DNA of 64,000 nucleotides from Cladocopium goreaui (GCA_947184155.2 CAMXCT020004001.1:435063-499062); one strand, 5' to 3'; counted from the first letter of the stretch, positions 30,343 to 42,479 are shown. Translations and numbers: made by a program. The notes: generated by a model from the letters alone, not told the origin.

Positions 30343-33300
30343 GTGGAAAGAGAAGATTTCAAGCTGCAATCCTTGATCGATGCAAAGCTGAATGACTTCA
30401 AGGCCAGGCACTTTCGGTAGCTGATGACTGCCCTTAGATTTTTAGATTTCACATGATTATGATGGGAATCTGAGTAAAATATCGGCAAATCTACCTTTTT
30501 CGTTTACAGCTTTTTACAGGGTTTTTGATTGCGTGCGTAGACTTCGAAGACGCAGAGTTCCATCTCGTTTTATCCAAGTTCATGACCAAAACCCAGCCAG
30601 ATCCAGCCAGGATGAGATTAACGACATCACAGAATCGGCGGACAAACAGCAAATCATCGAGGAGAAGTTGGCTGATATCACAGCGGCAGCCCCAGCCTAG
30701 CCCCAGCTTCATGGCAAAGGTTTGGGATAGGTTGAATATGCCCCAAATTCGCAGAGACAAACCAACCATTTTCCCACAAAAAAACAACTAAACATGGTGG
30801 ACATCTTTGGTTCCTTAAAACCCATTGGCCCTTAAAAAACACCAGATGTTTTCACCTCGTTAAACGTTATACGACAACACCCCAGCGCCGCTATGCTCCG
30901 CGAGCGCCGAACCAAGGCCCAATGGCACACCACCTGTTTCGAGTTCAGTACTTGGAAAGGTCGGGAAGTGCCATGCGTCCTGGTTGGGTCGAAGGTCACT
31001 GAAATCCAGGAGTCCTTAGAGGCGCAAGACCGATCTGATGGGGTTAGATGTGGTCACAACTTTAAGGTGCTAATGTGGTATAATGTATGGCTTAATAAAA
31101 ACATGGTGATTTTTTGAAGAAATGATGATTCTATAGATTGATCAATGATAGTTTTTCAATGATGGTCGTTTTGTTTCAGACCCACACAGAATTGGATGCT
31201 TAAAGATCAGCGCATTTTTTGCACGAAAGGCTCCATCTCTGACCCCGGGGTCTCGCAATGGCGATTTGGAGGAGACACAGATGATTTTGAACGCCATGAA
31301 CGTCAGGGTCTTAGGGGATGAGGGCTGTGAAATTTCAGCTGGACTGGAGAACCTGAAATGTTCAGATATCTTCAGCATTCAGTAGGTGAATGACAGGTTA
31401 TTCTCCAGATAGCATAGTTAGATATAGTTAGCTACCTTGGAGAACAAAGGGAAAGTGAATAAATCAGAAGTCTCCTTGCAGTTGTTCGGGCAGATGCTTT
31501 CATTTTGCCCGGACACCGCAACTGAATTGATGTTAAGTGCTGACATGATATACTGTAGATTAGACCTGAATGGGTAGATAGGGTCTATAAATGTCCGAGT
31601 TATTTTCATGGTGGAACCCAGTTGCTAACCATCAGGTAGGAAGAAACGACTAATCAAAACCGGTTTCTTTCTATGCTCAGCTGAGCCTTGAAAAAAATGA
31701 GGCGCAGAGACAGTCGGCGCCCTTTAAGGAAGAGTTGGTGGCTCCTTGGTTGTTTCAAGATTGGGTTCAAAGGTGATTTTCTTCATATTTTCTTGCGTGG
31801 CTACCCCCTGGTAATCAAACATAGCATTTGAAAATCATATATCTGCACTTTTAGTGGGAAAATCATCTATATATAGATGGGGAAATTTCCTGCAAGCCAT
31901 GTTTGATTTACCAGAGGGTAATATAACTTTTGGGTGTTTCCATACTAATTAGATGCGTGGATAAGCCACTAAGAAAGTGATGCCTAACATAGTGATGACG
32001 GGGCTGGTTTCATGAAACATCTTTGGGGGGAATCCATGGGAATTCCGAAAAAACTGGAGCTTGATAGCTTGCAAAATCATCGAACTAGAGGTTTTCCATT
32101 GTCACGTTTGACTACCGGATGCTACCAGCAACAAGAGGGAGGAATAGAACCAATTTAACATACTGGAGTGGCCGGTGGTTTCAAACACGTTTACCTTGGC
32201 TATTCAACACTGGGATGATAAACCCCCTTTGGTTATTAACCATGTTTTGGCGATGCCTTTGAAAGCGTAAAGCAATGTTGGCGGTGTCCAACAGCTTCCG
32301 ATTTCCACCAAGAAATCTGGGAATCCAGGCGTGGCCTCAGCCTCGGCCTTTGGCAAATGTGGCAATTTGGCAAGGGGCGACATCGAATATCAATGGACAA
32401 ACAACGGAGGCTAATCTGGAGGCTACTTATAGCTGGAAAATTCATCTATAATCAGCTGGTCTCTAAAATTTACCACGGTTGATTCTTTCATACACAATGA
32501 ATTCAACTAGCAGACTTTTCAACACATGTTCCATCCTGATGGGCAATGAGAATTCCAGGATTCCCAGGATCCTGGAATGGAGCTACTACACCTTATATAA
32601 AGCAAGCCATGCAACTTGGGGTACCCTAAAATTTTAGTCCTGAAATGTCCTGAATCAGAACATAGACTTACATGGTACCTCCAATAAATCGCTTTTTGAA
32701 ATGGCCAATGTTCTCACCCACTTGCCCAAGACATGGGTGTTGCATAGAAAAATCAGCGGCCAAGGCGCTGATCACCACTCTCTCAGTTCCAATCTCAGCG
32801 CTGTAGATGACGTGCCGTTGCGTTCAACGGATGGCGAACCGCTTGGAGTTGTGTTCAATCTTCACTGGTTGGTGCTTTGGAACATGATTTCTATGACTTT
32901 CCAAAAAATTGTGAAAATTACCCTAACTGACTTTCATATTTTTCAGAGGGTTGAAACCACCAACCAGTCTAAGTCGGAACTGGGATTTCAAAAAAAAGTA
33001 GGTAATGGTTACCTATCGCACAGCATTGATGAATCGAAGATTGCGTGTTCCGGTCAACATCTGGGACTGACAGCTTAGTGACTTAGTGGTAGCTATTCCA
33101 AAATGACCTGATTTCAAGTGAAACTCGAGACGCTTCTTGGTCACTGAAAACTAAAACCATCCATTTATGTTTGTTGTTTTTCCGCAAGTTTTCAGCTTGA
33201 AGTCGTCAGCAAATGCTGACGGACAAGTTGTTTCAGCTACCATCTCTTTGATAGCTGCAGAATCTTGGACTTTCATTGCCTGGAACCAGGGGAAGACGGT

Positions 33301-34867
33301 GGTGAATTGCTGCTTGATTGTTGATGTCATGCCATAAATGTGACGAGCGGCTTTTTGACAAAGTACCCAAGGTTATGTAAGGTCGGCCACGCGGCATGGC
33401 GTTTTAGTTTCATAATTTCTTCCCGTTTCTGTGGTGTTTCGTTTCGCATCAGATGGGTTCGGGTTGGACAAAAACACCAGCCATAGGACCGGGGGCTTGC
33501 TTGTCGAAACTAAAGATCAATGGAGATGTCAAGAACCCATCTGATTCAAACTTACCCTCCGGTAAACATACAAAAAACTATGGGAAATCACCATTTTTAA
33601 TGGGTAAATCCACTGTAAATGGCCATTTTCAATAGCTATGTTAGTTTACCAGACGTTAATGGATATGGATCAGTTCAAGTCATTTGAGATTCAAGTCTCT
33701 AGATGGTCTTCGAAAGGGGGATGCTACATGTGACAACGATGTTTTGGCCATAGAAAAAAGTCACGACCCACATAGACGGTTGACCCATGCACAGAAACAT
33801 CAATGAAACATCCCATTCCTGTCTAATTATATCTATTCCTCCTGTAGGAATGACGGAGGACTGATAGCTGTCTCCTTTGAAGTGTTCTTTTGTTCTTTGC
33901 AGTGTAGTGCGGGTATGAATAATCCAATATTGAATAAAATCGAGTTGACTCTAAGGTGCAGGGAAAGTTTGAAATGCTAAACCCACTGCAGCTGGCTCTT
34001 TTGGTTTTCATTTCAGCTAGTCAGCCAGTGGCTGTAGGAAGAGAACTGCCCCCCATTTTACATAGGGAGATGTTGTGGTACCATTTTGTGATGGAACAGC
34101 GTATTTCAGAGGAGTTTTTGTTGAAGATAAGGAAGGCTGCCAAGGAATTAGGCATGTTCATCATTTGCCAGCTTCAACTACCCACAATTGCGCACTTATG
34201 ACTTCTGTGTTGCCCTTGGGGTACACGTGGCAACCGGAATTCTGCCTTGTTGCGGATGACTTTTAACTTTTGTTAACAAAATCCTTTCTTGGTGAAAGTT
34301 GTGAGTTTTGATTGCCAGACTAAACCACCACAGAGTCATCATGTCATCATAGAGATTCATGCATGTTCCATAATTTTCCTGTTATCACAGCCTGAGGATA
34401 AGAGCTTTCATGTCCTCAGAGTTCCAGAGCGATCGCATCAAGTCTGACTTCTTGAGACTTCGCCCGAAGTTCGCAGCCGAACAATTTTGGGGGGTGTCGC
34501 TGTGGATGAAACACATTCTTACCATGGAAATGATCCTAGCAAGGGAAAAAAGATCTACCAGTTGCGGATGGCGTTGGGCATGCATATTAGTGGATTGCCA
34601 GTACCTAAACTGGGGCTATTGTAGCTATAAAGCCACATTTTCTGGGTATATCCCCGGAGACTTAGACTCCTTAGACCTTCTATATGGTAGGTACCTCCAG
34701 TAAATTGGTTCCTGACATGGCCATTGACCATAACCTTTTCACGTCCCAGGAATTTAACCTTTGTGGCTAACGATTACGAGATCAACTTCGACAAGCTCTC
34801 GGAGGGGGAAGAGGACGACCAATACACAGGCCCCCTTTTGTGGCGCAGAGAGCGGGTTTTGCCCTGA
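30343..34867 (+). CDS. Unrecognised multi-exon gene with possible BSD-like end (gene G)
   Basis: Well-phased exons are 30343-30416, 30520-30694 (GC donor), 30886-30994, 31180-31381 and 31686-31772, then from 32266 onward. Joined readings include VEREDFKLQSLIDAKLNDFK, VFDCVRRLRRRRVPSRF, DEINDITESADKQQIIEEKL, GPMAHHLFRVQYLERSGSAM, EETQMILNAMNVRVLGDEGC and FKEELVAPWLFQDWVQR. Middle exons (32266-33545 and 34073-34268) are less certain because two frames compete. The 3' exons 34391-34531 and 34750-34867 join through a GA donor. They give SDFLRLRPKFAAEQFWGVSL, then YEINFDKLSEGEEDDQYTGP, and a stop after RRERVLP. The LRPKF..EQFW patch resembles the BSD-domain F-W pattern, a weak match. The exons may belong to more than one gene. 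Confidence 0.5.
31802..31920. repeat. Family A element (A16)
   Basis: TACCCCCTGGTAATCAAACA and TTTGATTTACCAGAGGGTA are the ends. The interior is slightly longer than usual. Confidence 0.85.
32610..32693. repeat. Family F related piece
   Basis: TTTTAGTCCTGAAATGTCC and ACATGGTACCTCC match family F in part. Confidence 0.45.
32874..32969. repeat. Family B element next to coding sequence (B7)
   Basis: ACTGGTTGGTGCTTTGGAAC and TTGAAACCACCAACCAGTC are the ends. It directly follows a + frame reading VPLRSTDGEPLGVVFN, so its GT end may act as a donor. Confidence 0.85.
33553..33658. repeat. Family A element next to a candidate exon (A17)
   Basis: TACCCTCCGGTAAACATACA and TTAGTTTACCAGACGTTA are the ends. 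A + frame (GACLSKLKINGDVKNPSDSN) runs into its left end. Confidence 0.85.
34625..34727. repeat. Family F related element
   Basis: TATGGTAGGTACCTCCAGTA and AATTGGTTCCTGACATGGCC mirror the left half of the element at 14275-14402. Confidence 0.5.
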
Positions 34868-35218
34868 CCTGGGGAGGATACCATTTGGTAATAATGGGCT
34901 TAGTAATTGTTGGTAATGGCATGGCTATTATTTATGGTTCATAATTATATATTGGTGAATAATGGCTATATGGCTATGATATGCTATTAATGGTGAGCCT
35001 ATAGAATGAAAGTCAATTCTTGGGCATGTTTCATGGCCTATTTAGCTGTTGCCAGCTCCAGAATTGGATGAGAAACTTGTAAAAACGCCGTGGAACTACC
35101 ATGTTTGTTTGTTTTTTTACATCATGTTTTCGCGAAGTTTTGCCGATGAATCGACCCAATGACCATCCAGAATTCACTGATCATTTTGCGGAATTGGAGG
35201 AAATATTAAAAACACAGA

Positions 35219-35317
35219 ATGTGGTTAAAATAATAATAAACCATCCGCAAAATCACCATAAATGGGTGGTATTTGTTCCATTCCCAAATGCGTGATTTAT
35301 GATTGTTTTAACCACAT
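35219..35317. repeat. Family I inverted-repeat element (I1)
   Basis: TGTGGTTAAAATAATAATAA and TTATGATTGTTTTAACCACA are inverted ends. A second copy is at 62039-62141. Confidence 0.85.
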
Positions 35318-35778
35318 GAATAAACAACCATTTTTGTTTTGAATAAGAATGCCTTAGAGTTGGTGCCCAAAACATATGGAACTTCTCTCAGTTTCCTTGA
35401 AGACCATCCTTTTTTTGGGCCATGCACTGGCCCCAGGCAAGTTTCGAGTTCGGAGTCGTTCCGTTCCAGCACGCAGGTCGAAGGAGGCCTGAAAAATGAT
35501 CAAAACCCATTTTTTTCGATGGATTTTCCAAGATGCCTCCTACATTACAAGGATGAACATGGTCCAAGCGATAGTTTTAGCAGCTGTTTTGATGGTTTCT
35601 TGGGGTACCTTAAAAGATAGTGTAATGTTTGGATGGTTTTGGGTTGGATGATGATGTTGATGATGTTGGTGATGTTCATGATGTGTTGGTGATGTGTTGG
35701 TGTTGTTGATGCATTTTCCAAATGAAAAAATAAATGCCACCGGTTTCATATACCAGAATTCCCCAGACTCCAGGAGGG

Positions 35779-35863
35779 AATGGCTTCGCGTCGTTCTTCC
35801 AGCATCGGTGAAGGCCTAACATCGCTTTGGAGAATTTTGGAGATAGGTGTCGATGATATGATA
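35779..35863 (+). CDS. Candidate first exon, unrecognised
   Basis: An ATG-started frame reads MASRRSSSIGEGLTSLWRIL and then EIGVDDM. Basic and Ser-rich N-terminal residues followed by a helix suit a protein start. The frame also stays open upstream, so the ATG may not be the true start. Confidence 0.35.
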
Positions 35864-35949
35864 GGACCATGGTCCAGTGATTTTCGATTTCCGGAATTAT
35901 GAGATATTGAGCCAGTGAGGTCTCAGGATTAATCATGATTAATTATGGT

Positions 35950-36026
35950 CCAATAATCATCCCAACTGACGAACTCATGACGAACTCATATTTTTCAGAG
36001 GGGTTGGGTTGAAACCACCAACCAGA
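35950..36026. repeat. Family B right half with internal duplication (B8)
   Basis: CCCAACTGACGAACTCATGA and a repeated CGAACTCATATTTTTCAG precede GAAACCACCAACCAGA. The left half is missing. Confidence 0.75.
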
Positions 36027-36195
36027 AATGTTGAAGCATCATTAACCACTATTAACCACCATTAACCATATGGATAGGTCAACTACCAACCAGTGAGAGA
36101 TGACCAATTGAGCCGATGGATTCGTTGTTTCGACCCTGGTTTGCTTCGAAGCTTCGGGGCGATGGATTCGCTGATTTCCCCCCAAAGAGTTGATT

Positions 36196-36358
36196 TACCC
36201 GGCCCGGTAAACATACCAAAAAACGATGGAAAATCACCATCAATTAACTATGATTAGCTAATGGATTAACTATGATTAACTTAGCATTTCATGGGTAAAC
36301 CCACTATTTCTATGGCCATTTTCCAATAAATAGCTTTTTGTATGTTTACCAAAGGGTA
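36196..36358. repeat. Family A element with internal insertion (A18)
   Basis: TACCCGGCCCGGTAAACATA and GTATGTTTACCAAAGGGTA are the ends. About 55 extra bases containing ATTAACTATGATTAGC lie in the middle. Confidence 0.75.
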
Positions 36359-36417
36359 GTTCGAATCTCTTGAGCCTCCAAGATCTTCTAAGTTCCCTAT
36401 AGTAATATATAGTAATT

Positions 36418-36546
36418 GCGGTCTGGTTATTTCACATAGCGAACTGGAAAATCCATGAAACAAATGGAAATTTATAGCATTTATAGCTGGGAAAATCATC
36501 TGTAAATGTGCCATTTTCCATAGCTATGTTAAATAACCAAAGGGTA
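36418..36546. repeat. Family A element (A19)
   Basis: GCGGTCTGGTTATTTCACAT and GTTAAATAACCAAAGGGTA are TTAT-type ends. Confidence 0.75.
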
Positions 36547-36676
36547 ATCAAAAATTCTGGTCTCAATTGCCATTAGAGGTTGTAAAACAAGGGAGGTATG
36601 TCCGCATGGGCGCAGACAAAATACTCCCTTATACTCCCCCTCATGTAAAACCCCCTGGTATTCTAATATGTATTTT

Positions 36677-36774
36677 TCTGGTTGGTGGTTTGGAACTTTT
36701 TTTTTCATATATTGGGAATAATCATCCCAATTGACTAACATTTTTCAGAGGGCTAGGTCAACCACCAACCAGTT
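36677..36774. repeat. Family B element (B9)
   Basis: TCTGGTTGGTGGTTTGGAAC and TCAACCACCAACCAGT are the ends. Confidence 0.9.
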
Positions 36775-36946
36775 TTGCTATGAATTGTTTCAGCCAGCCA
36801 TGGTCTGATATTTGAACCACCAGCTAACCGTGGTGCAGCGCACCACAGGTCGGAAGTCCCAAGGGAACGATCGGTTCGGGCCTTGAGAAAGGGCAAGGGT
36901 GGACATGCTCGGCCTTTCCGCAGTGTTGATCGGCAAGACATTTTTC

Positions 36947-37055
36947 ACAGGTTGGTGGTTTGGAACATGAATTTTATGACTTTCCATATATTGGGAAAAA
37001 TAACCCCAACTGACGAACTCATATTTTTCAGAGGGGTTCAAACCACCAACCAGGT
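36947..37055. repeat. Family B element (B10)
   Basis: ACAGGTTGGTGGTTTGGAAC and CAAACCACCAACCAGG are the ends. The left end follows directly on a basic + frame ending RQDIFH, so its GT may be a donor. Confidence 0.9.
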
Positions 37056-37893
37056 CATAAGACTTGCAGAAATCATGTGATATCAATAGCAAATCAGCGC
37101 AAGGATATGATTCCAGTGGTTCGTCATAGGGTTTGACGGTGTGTTGAAGAGATGCGACATGATTTTGATGGATTCTGCCCGGCATGGTGATGAATTCTCG
37201 GTGACTTGACTTGCCACATACGGGTCCGAAGATGGGACATACCCCTTGTAATTGCCATTTAAATGACTATCCAGTGGCTAGGAGGGAGCGATTTGGAGGT
37301 AAGGGTATTCATATTCCCTATATATTCCCTATACAATGGGGAGCACATGCGGAGCTACAAATCGAGTTTCCCAACCATCTAATAGATGAGGATCATGGTG
37401 AGGGCAAAAATCCTGATCGCAATTAGGGGTAGCCTATTTTCAGACCCATATTTATTCGGGCCCTGGTCATGAGAATTGGCTTCGAGCCTTGTAGATATGT
37501 TTTGACTCTACAGCCCAAATCATCCATGCTGAATTTCAAAGTTAGTGGAGCTTGAATGAGCAACAATACATGGAAACATGCTCGGAACCACAGAATTTTG
37601 TACCCTGGTATTTTCCAGCAAGTCACAAAGCAATGGTTTTTGAAGATCGGGTAGCCTCCAAAAGCTTAGTCAGAATTTGCAGTAAATTGGTCCCAGCCTT
37701 CATCTTTACTGGTCGTCATCCCCAGTGTTGCTGCTTGAATTTCCAACTCTGGCAGGCATGCTTCACATTTTCATACATTTTCCCATCGACATCTGAAGAT
37801 AGGCTTCGCCTAGATCCATTGGTCACTCATCGTTATTGCTACTGTGGACGCACTAGAAATCACAAAATTATCATCATTTACACTCTCGTAATG

Positions 37894-37989
37894 ACTAGCG
37901 TAGCTAATTGGAAATTGCCATTTAGTTCGTTGATTTACCTTTAAAAACATGGTGATTTTCCAGTTCGCCAACTGTTCATTTACCAAACC
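37894..37989. repeat. Degenerate family A element (A20)
   Basis: GCCATTTAGTTCGTTGATTT and ATGGTGATTTTCC are typical of the interior. Both ends are decayed. Confidence 0.55.
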
Positions 37990-37999
37990 CATGGTGCAG

Positions 38000-40668
38000 G
38001 ATTTCTTCCACATGACATGGCCACATCTCACCACCAATATCAGGTCTTCCAACATTCCCCAGCGACAAGGCGACGATCATGACCGTTTTTTGAGTTTTGG
38101 TGAAGAGATGTGGAGAGATATCATGTGCACATGGTAAGTTGCTAAGTTTGCTATATCTATATCTATATCTATATCTATATATATTTAAATATGCATATAT
38201 ATATACATATATATTTATATCTATATATATATATTTTTTTTAAAACTATATACATAGATATAGATATGACTAATTAACTAAATAAACGAATAAGTAAATA
38301 AATAAATAAACATACATATGCACATACATATACATCCATATATATATATAATTTGTAGGGCTGTCCAGCGGAACCAGTTTTTAGAATTTGTTTTATGACC
38401 GCTACGGGAGCAGTTCCAATTTCGCGAGAAAAACGGCTTTGCATTTGAGATTCAATACCTAGGCCTGGGTCTGAACCTGGTTGACGAGATTTTGGGGCTT
38501 TCATCACCTCCCAAACAAATGGCACCCCCAAAGATGGTTGGCAATCATAAGTATGTCCATTTTTTAAAACAAATAAACCATTGTGAATTACTATGTGTTA
38601 GTAGCGTTGCTCGGACTGTTGTCTGAAATATGTGTTTTCAGCATTATTTTCATCGGCGTGTCTGAAACTAGGATATCCTTGAACTCATTGGTTAATCATC
38701 ATTTTCTTCTATGGCCATTTTATATAGATGGTATATTGGATGGGCCATTTATCATTTACCTGTTAATCTATATCCATTGGTTTACCTAATATACTGTATT
38801 TGATGGCCATTTTCTGGGGGTATTCCGGTATTCTGGCTATTTTCAGGTCACTTCCGCATCGATCCTGGCGGAGGCATTTCCATGGTCTTCTCTGAGGATG
38901 AGATGCGGGATTCACTCACTGGAAGAAGGTGCCGGTGCCGGTGGATTTGTTGGTTTTTGTTGGCATAGAATAGAAACCATCAAACATAGGGGGATCCAAT
39001 TACCCCAACTACCCCAAGGGTTGGCCACCTCCATATGTGAAAATATGTGGGTATAGTGGAAACATCTCCAAGGCTTGTGGTGATTTGTGGTTTCTTTGGG
39101 TTCACATACCCTCTGGTCAACATACAAAAACTATGGAAAATCACCATTTTTCATGGGTAAATCAACAAACTAAATGGGCCATGTTCAATAGCTACGTTTA
39201 ATTACCAGAGGGTAACCAACATATGGGAGTGATTTTTTTTGATGGGTAAGAACCATCAAACGGGGAACCGTCAAACGTGGTGGTTTAACCTAGCATGGGA
39301 TTAGCCCAATTAGAAAACTTACTCAGGGTAGTGATCACTGAAGAAACATGGGCTTGTTATCACTGGACTTTGCCAGGTTATGCCCGGCTGCCTGAGGAGA
39401 ATTCCCATTGATTTCTTGATGTAACATCCAATCTTACCACATTTTATGAGCGTGTTAATGTTTGTGTTGGTTTGTTGCTCGACTTCGCCATCTCAACTTT
39501 AACGGAGTTTTTCACGCGTCAGAAGATCCAGTTACTGAGCCAGGCATAGTAGCATGGTCTCCGGCACGGCACGAGGTTTGGCCCGAAGTTCAGTGGTGTT
39601 TCCACCACCAAACCTATGGTTTTTCCATCAGATTTCCCCTGAAGCCTGGGTGAAGGGAAGATTCCGGGTTGAAGCGCTGTTACTTGAGAGATCCAATTAT
39701 GGGTGAGATTGGAACCCACCGGAATGAACATTGTCGATAGCTAGTGTAGCTGTCATCTGTCAACGCTGAGAGATTGCTAGGCTTTCACGACCTCACGACA
39801 CTGGAATGGTGGGTTAAATATGTGTAAATCGAAAAGGGTGGATGCTTTAGGTTGATCTATCATAGTTCTGTATAATTCAGCCAGAGATGGAATATGATGG
39901 ACTATGATGGATCAGCTGGTCCTCTTTTTGAACGGGTCATATTTGCAGGATTTCCAGGGATTTCCCCTATTGTATCAGATATAATGTACATTTGCTTGGG
40001 CAAAAACCATGGTTTCCTGGCATCAATGGATTAGTTTAAGGGGAAACCTACAGGAAACCATAGATTTTCCCGTGAAATATGGGGGTTTCCTGTAAAAATT
40101 CCCTTAAACCATGTTTCCTGACATGTTTCTTTAACGGAATGACCCCCAATGACCCACGCGTTCCTGCAGACTCATCTTTCCATGTCTAGTCTGCTATGGC
40201 AGTCGGCAGTTTTTTTTGTGCCTCTGGCACCCACCCTGCTGCCTTGATGATAGCGATCACTGGAATGTCAGGCCAGCAATATCCAGCAATAAAAATCGCC
40301 AGGGGAACTACAAATTCTCATGTTTCCTGAAGCATGTTTCTGTTTGAGCTTTGGTGATAGCAACACAAACAGCACGATGCATCATAATCATCAGTCTCAT
40401 ATAGTGATTTCTCAAAATGGTGGATCCCCAAAACCAGAGGTGTTAATACCAAAATAATCAAATTTTGGATGAATTGGGGGTACTATTTCAGGAATTTTTA
40501 TTCTTTTATATCCTGAGCTGATATCACCATGATGTTGGTATGATGGTCATGTTTCAGCTGCGCTCGAAACCACCAGGCAGCAAAAGCAGTGTCCGCGCAT
40601 CCCTTTCTGACAATGAGCCTGCCCAGAGGCTGACACTGGAAGTGCAGCTGACCCAACTATGGAAGTAG
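38000..40668 (+). CDS. Unrecognised multi-exon gene with in-frame TGA (gene J)
   Basis: Exons are 38000-38133 (DRFLSFGEEMWRDIMCT; strong GTAAGT donor), 38359-38540 (GC donor), 38847-38928 and a terminal exon 40558-40668. The 38133 to 38359 and 38540 to 38847 joins are in phase. The second exon reads AVQRNQFLEFVL, then TGA at 38396-38398, then PLREQFQFREKNGFAFEIQY and LGLGLNLVDEILGL. The third reads HFRIDPGGGISMVFSEDEMR. The last reads SKPPGSKSSVRASLSDNEPA, then LTLEVQLTQLW and a stop. A middle exon near 39477-39553 (DFAISTLTEFFTRQKIQLLS) was not phased. The TGA may be a nonsense mutation, a sequencing error or a recoded codon. No family is recognised. Confidence 0.5.
38150..38275. repeat. TATATC/TA microsatellite in gene J intron 1
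   Basis: TATCTA and TATATA units run across the intron just after the GTAAGT donor. Confidence 0.85.
39107..39214. repeat. Family A element (A21)
   Basis: TACCCTCTGGTCAACATACA and GTTTAATTACCAGAGGGTA are the ends. Confidence 0.9.
40019..40120. repeat. Family E element (E3)
   Basis: ATCAATGGATTAGTTTAAGG starts the copy and AATTCCCTTAAACCATG ends it, followed by CATGTTTCC repeats. Confidence 0.75.
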
Positions 40669-41030
40669 GGAACGTATGAAACAGGTCTTCAATGGTCCCA
40701 AAATGTACCTCATATGTGAAGATCATTGTAAATCCCTGCTGAACCATTGTTTGTTTGGCTTTCTGGGTGGTGTATGTGAACAATATCTCCGTAGAGGCAT
40801 AGGGGTTTTCCCATGAATTTTAGTGTAAAAAAGGAGGCAGTAGAAAATATAGGCCTACCCTACAAGCAATCTTGAAACTGAAAGTTGTAGAATTATTTCT
40901 TTTAGAATATGCTGGTAATCCCGGTTTTTAGGTTGCTTATTTTCTGAGCATTATTCCTACCAAAAACAACCATATTCGAATTATTTTCCAGCTTGGCGTT
41001 TTCAATAGCCATTTCAGTTACTTGAATTGG
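40669..41030. other. Gap after gene J
   Basis: No coding stretch or element is recognised. Confidence 0.4.
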
Positions 41031-41149
41031 AGGTACTTACCGTATTTAAGGCCTATGCAAGGGGGTATTCAAGTCGCTTCGCGACGAATACCGCCCGCAC
41101 GCAGGGAATAAGACAGAGAGGAGCCGGCTTACTTGGCCCAACCAAAAGC

Positions 41150-41830
41150 CGACTGCGGTCAAACTTGATCACAAGCCAACTTGTGCCTAACTTGTGCCAA
41201 GCTCCAACTTGGGCCCAACTTCAGCCCAACTGGGGTCCGACATGTTGGGCTTAACACACACGAATTGGTCCTGTGTGGGGGCATCTGGCGAAGTTGGGCC
41301 CAAGACAGGCCCAATGTGGGGAACATGGCCTTGCATGAACCCTCATCAAACGGAAAAAAGCAGTGGAAATAAATGTAAATAAACATGCAAGATTGGCCCG
41401 GGTTGGGCCCAGCTTGGGCCTGGGCTGCCCCCAAAGGGCTCCTCAATTTGCGCTATCTTGTGCCCAACTTGAGCCCAAGTTGATGCTGGATCCAAATGGA
41501 CCGCAAATTGCAGTGATGTGATGGACATCATGAAAGTCCAGGTCATGTTCAAGATGGAGCAACTTGGGACCCTTTGGCGTCAGCATTGCTCGAAGTGCAG
41601 CCCAACGGAGGCACAACATCGGGAACATTGCTCAACATGACGTGTAATTGATGTTAAAGACAAAAAAAACATGGAAAATACCCTAGAACGGGGATGTCGG
41701 ATTGGGCCGGCCATGTTCCAAGTTCTGAAGCCATGTGGGCCTTAAGTTGGGCCGAAATTGCTGAAGTTGGGGCGAAGTGGGTCCGGGTGGCTACTGTTGA
41801 GCCGATGTTGCGAATCGAAACGGTGCATTT
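41150..41830. repeat. Degenerate GGGCCCAA-type repeat array
   Basis: Words such as CAACTTGTGCC, CAACTTGGGCCCAAC, GTTGGGCCCAAG, GCCCGGGTTGGGCCCAGC and AAGTTGGGCCGAAATTG recur at irregular spacing on both strands. Translations give WAQLGP-like residues in all frames, so the overlapping open frames are not evidence of genes. The array is bounded by a Gly/Arg-coding GC-rich patch at about 41070-41150. Confidence 0.75.
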
Positions 41831-42314
41831 GGACGATGTTGTTTCGATCTGCAAAATCCGCAAATTACTTCAGTGAGAACTTTCTTTTTGGTGGCGAGTC
41901 GTCATCCGGTTTTTGCCACAAATTACATGGTACAATAACTCATTTTAGAGTCCCGGAAGTAGAGACGTGTGTGGGGATGGTAACCAATCGATTTACAGGA
42001 AAAGGATCTGGGGGTGAGCCTCAATGATGCAGCAATGTGTCCAGTAATTTCATGCGTTGACTTGTACATGTTTTTTAATTTCGGGCAAGTCCCTGAGACA
42101 CCCTAGCAAAAAAACGGATAAGGATTCCCATCATGGGACTCAGCCTTAGCTGAACCTTCGGGATGGCGATGGAGAGAGATTCTGGATGACTAGAAACCAT
42201 ATACCATGTTTTGACCCTAGCAGATATATGCAAACTGCATGGCTCTTTCAGCCAACAGAAATCTTACAAGTTCTTGGAGGTTCTACCGCGGATCCTGCAG
42301 ATTATTAGTCAGGA

Positions 42315-42428
42315 TGACCTTCGGTAAGCATGCATGGCCAGCTAAGAAAATCCCTATAGATTTTGATGGGAGAATCTTCTATAAAAATAAGATTTTTCAA
42401 TATCCATGTTTGATGACACCGGAGGGTA
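42315..42428. repeat. Degenerate family A element (A22)
   Basis: GGTAAGCATGCATGG near the left and ATGACACCGGAGGGTA at the right keep the family A layout. Confidence 0.55.
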
Positions 42429-42479
42429 TCAGTCAAACAATCAAAGAATGTAAAATGTACGCAATCTTTGCGGTTCATT

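Larger units (their letters stand above)
34868..37999. other. Repeat-rich stretch with scattered candidate exons
   Basis: Families A, B and I occupy much of it. Possible + exons are near 35779 (MASRRSSSIGEGLTSLWRIL), 36843-36950 (RSVRALRKGKGGHARPFRSV) and 37128-37187 (FDGVLKRCDMILMDSARHG). The last has clean AG and GT borders. None was joined with confidence. Confidence 0.4.

Noticed and set aside
36790..37185. Minus-strand frame with ADLLLISHD resembling a metallo-beta-lactamase metal motif
   Set aside because: The second His pair is missing, and the frame runs straight through a family B repeat. The + strand at 37128-37187 has a natural reading with clean AG and GT borders.
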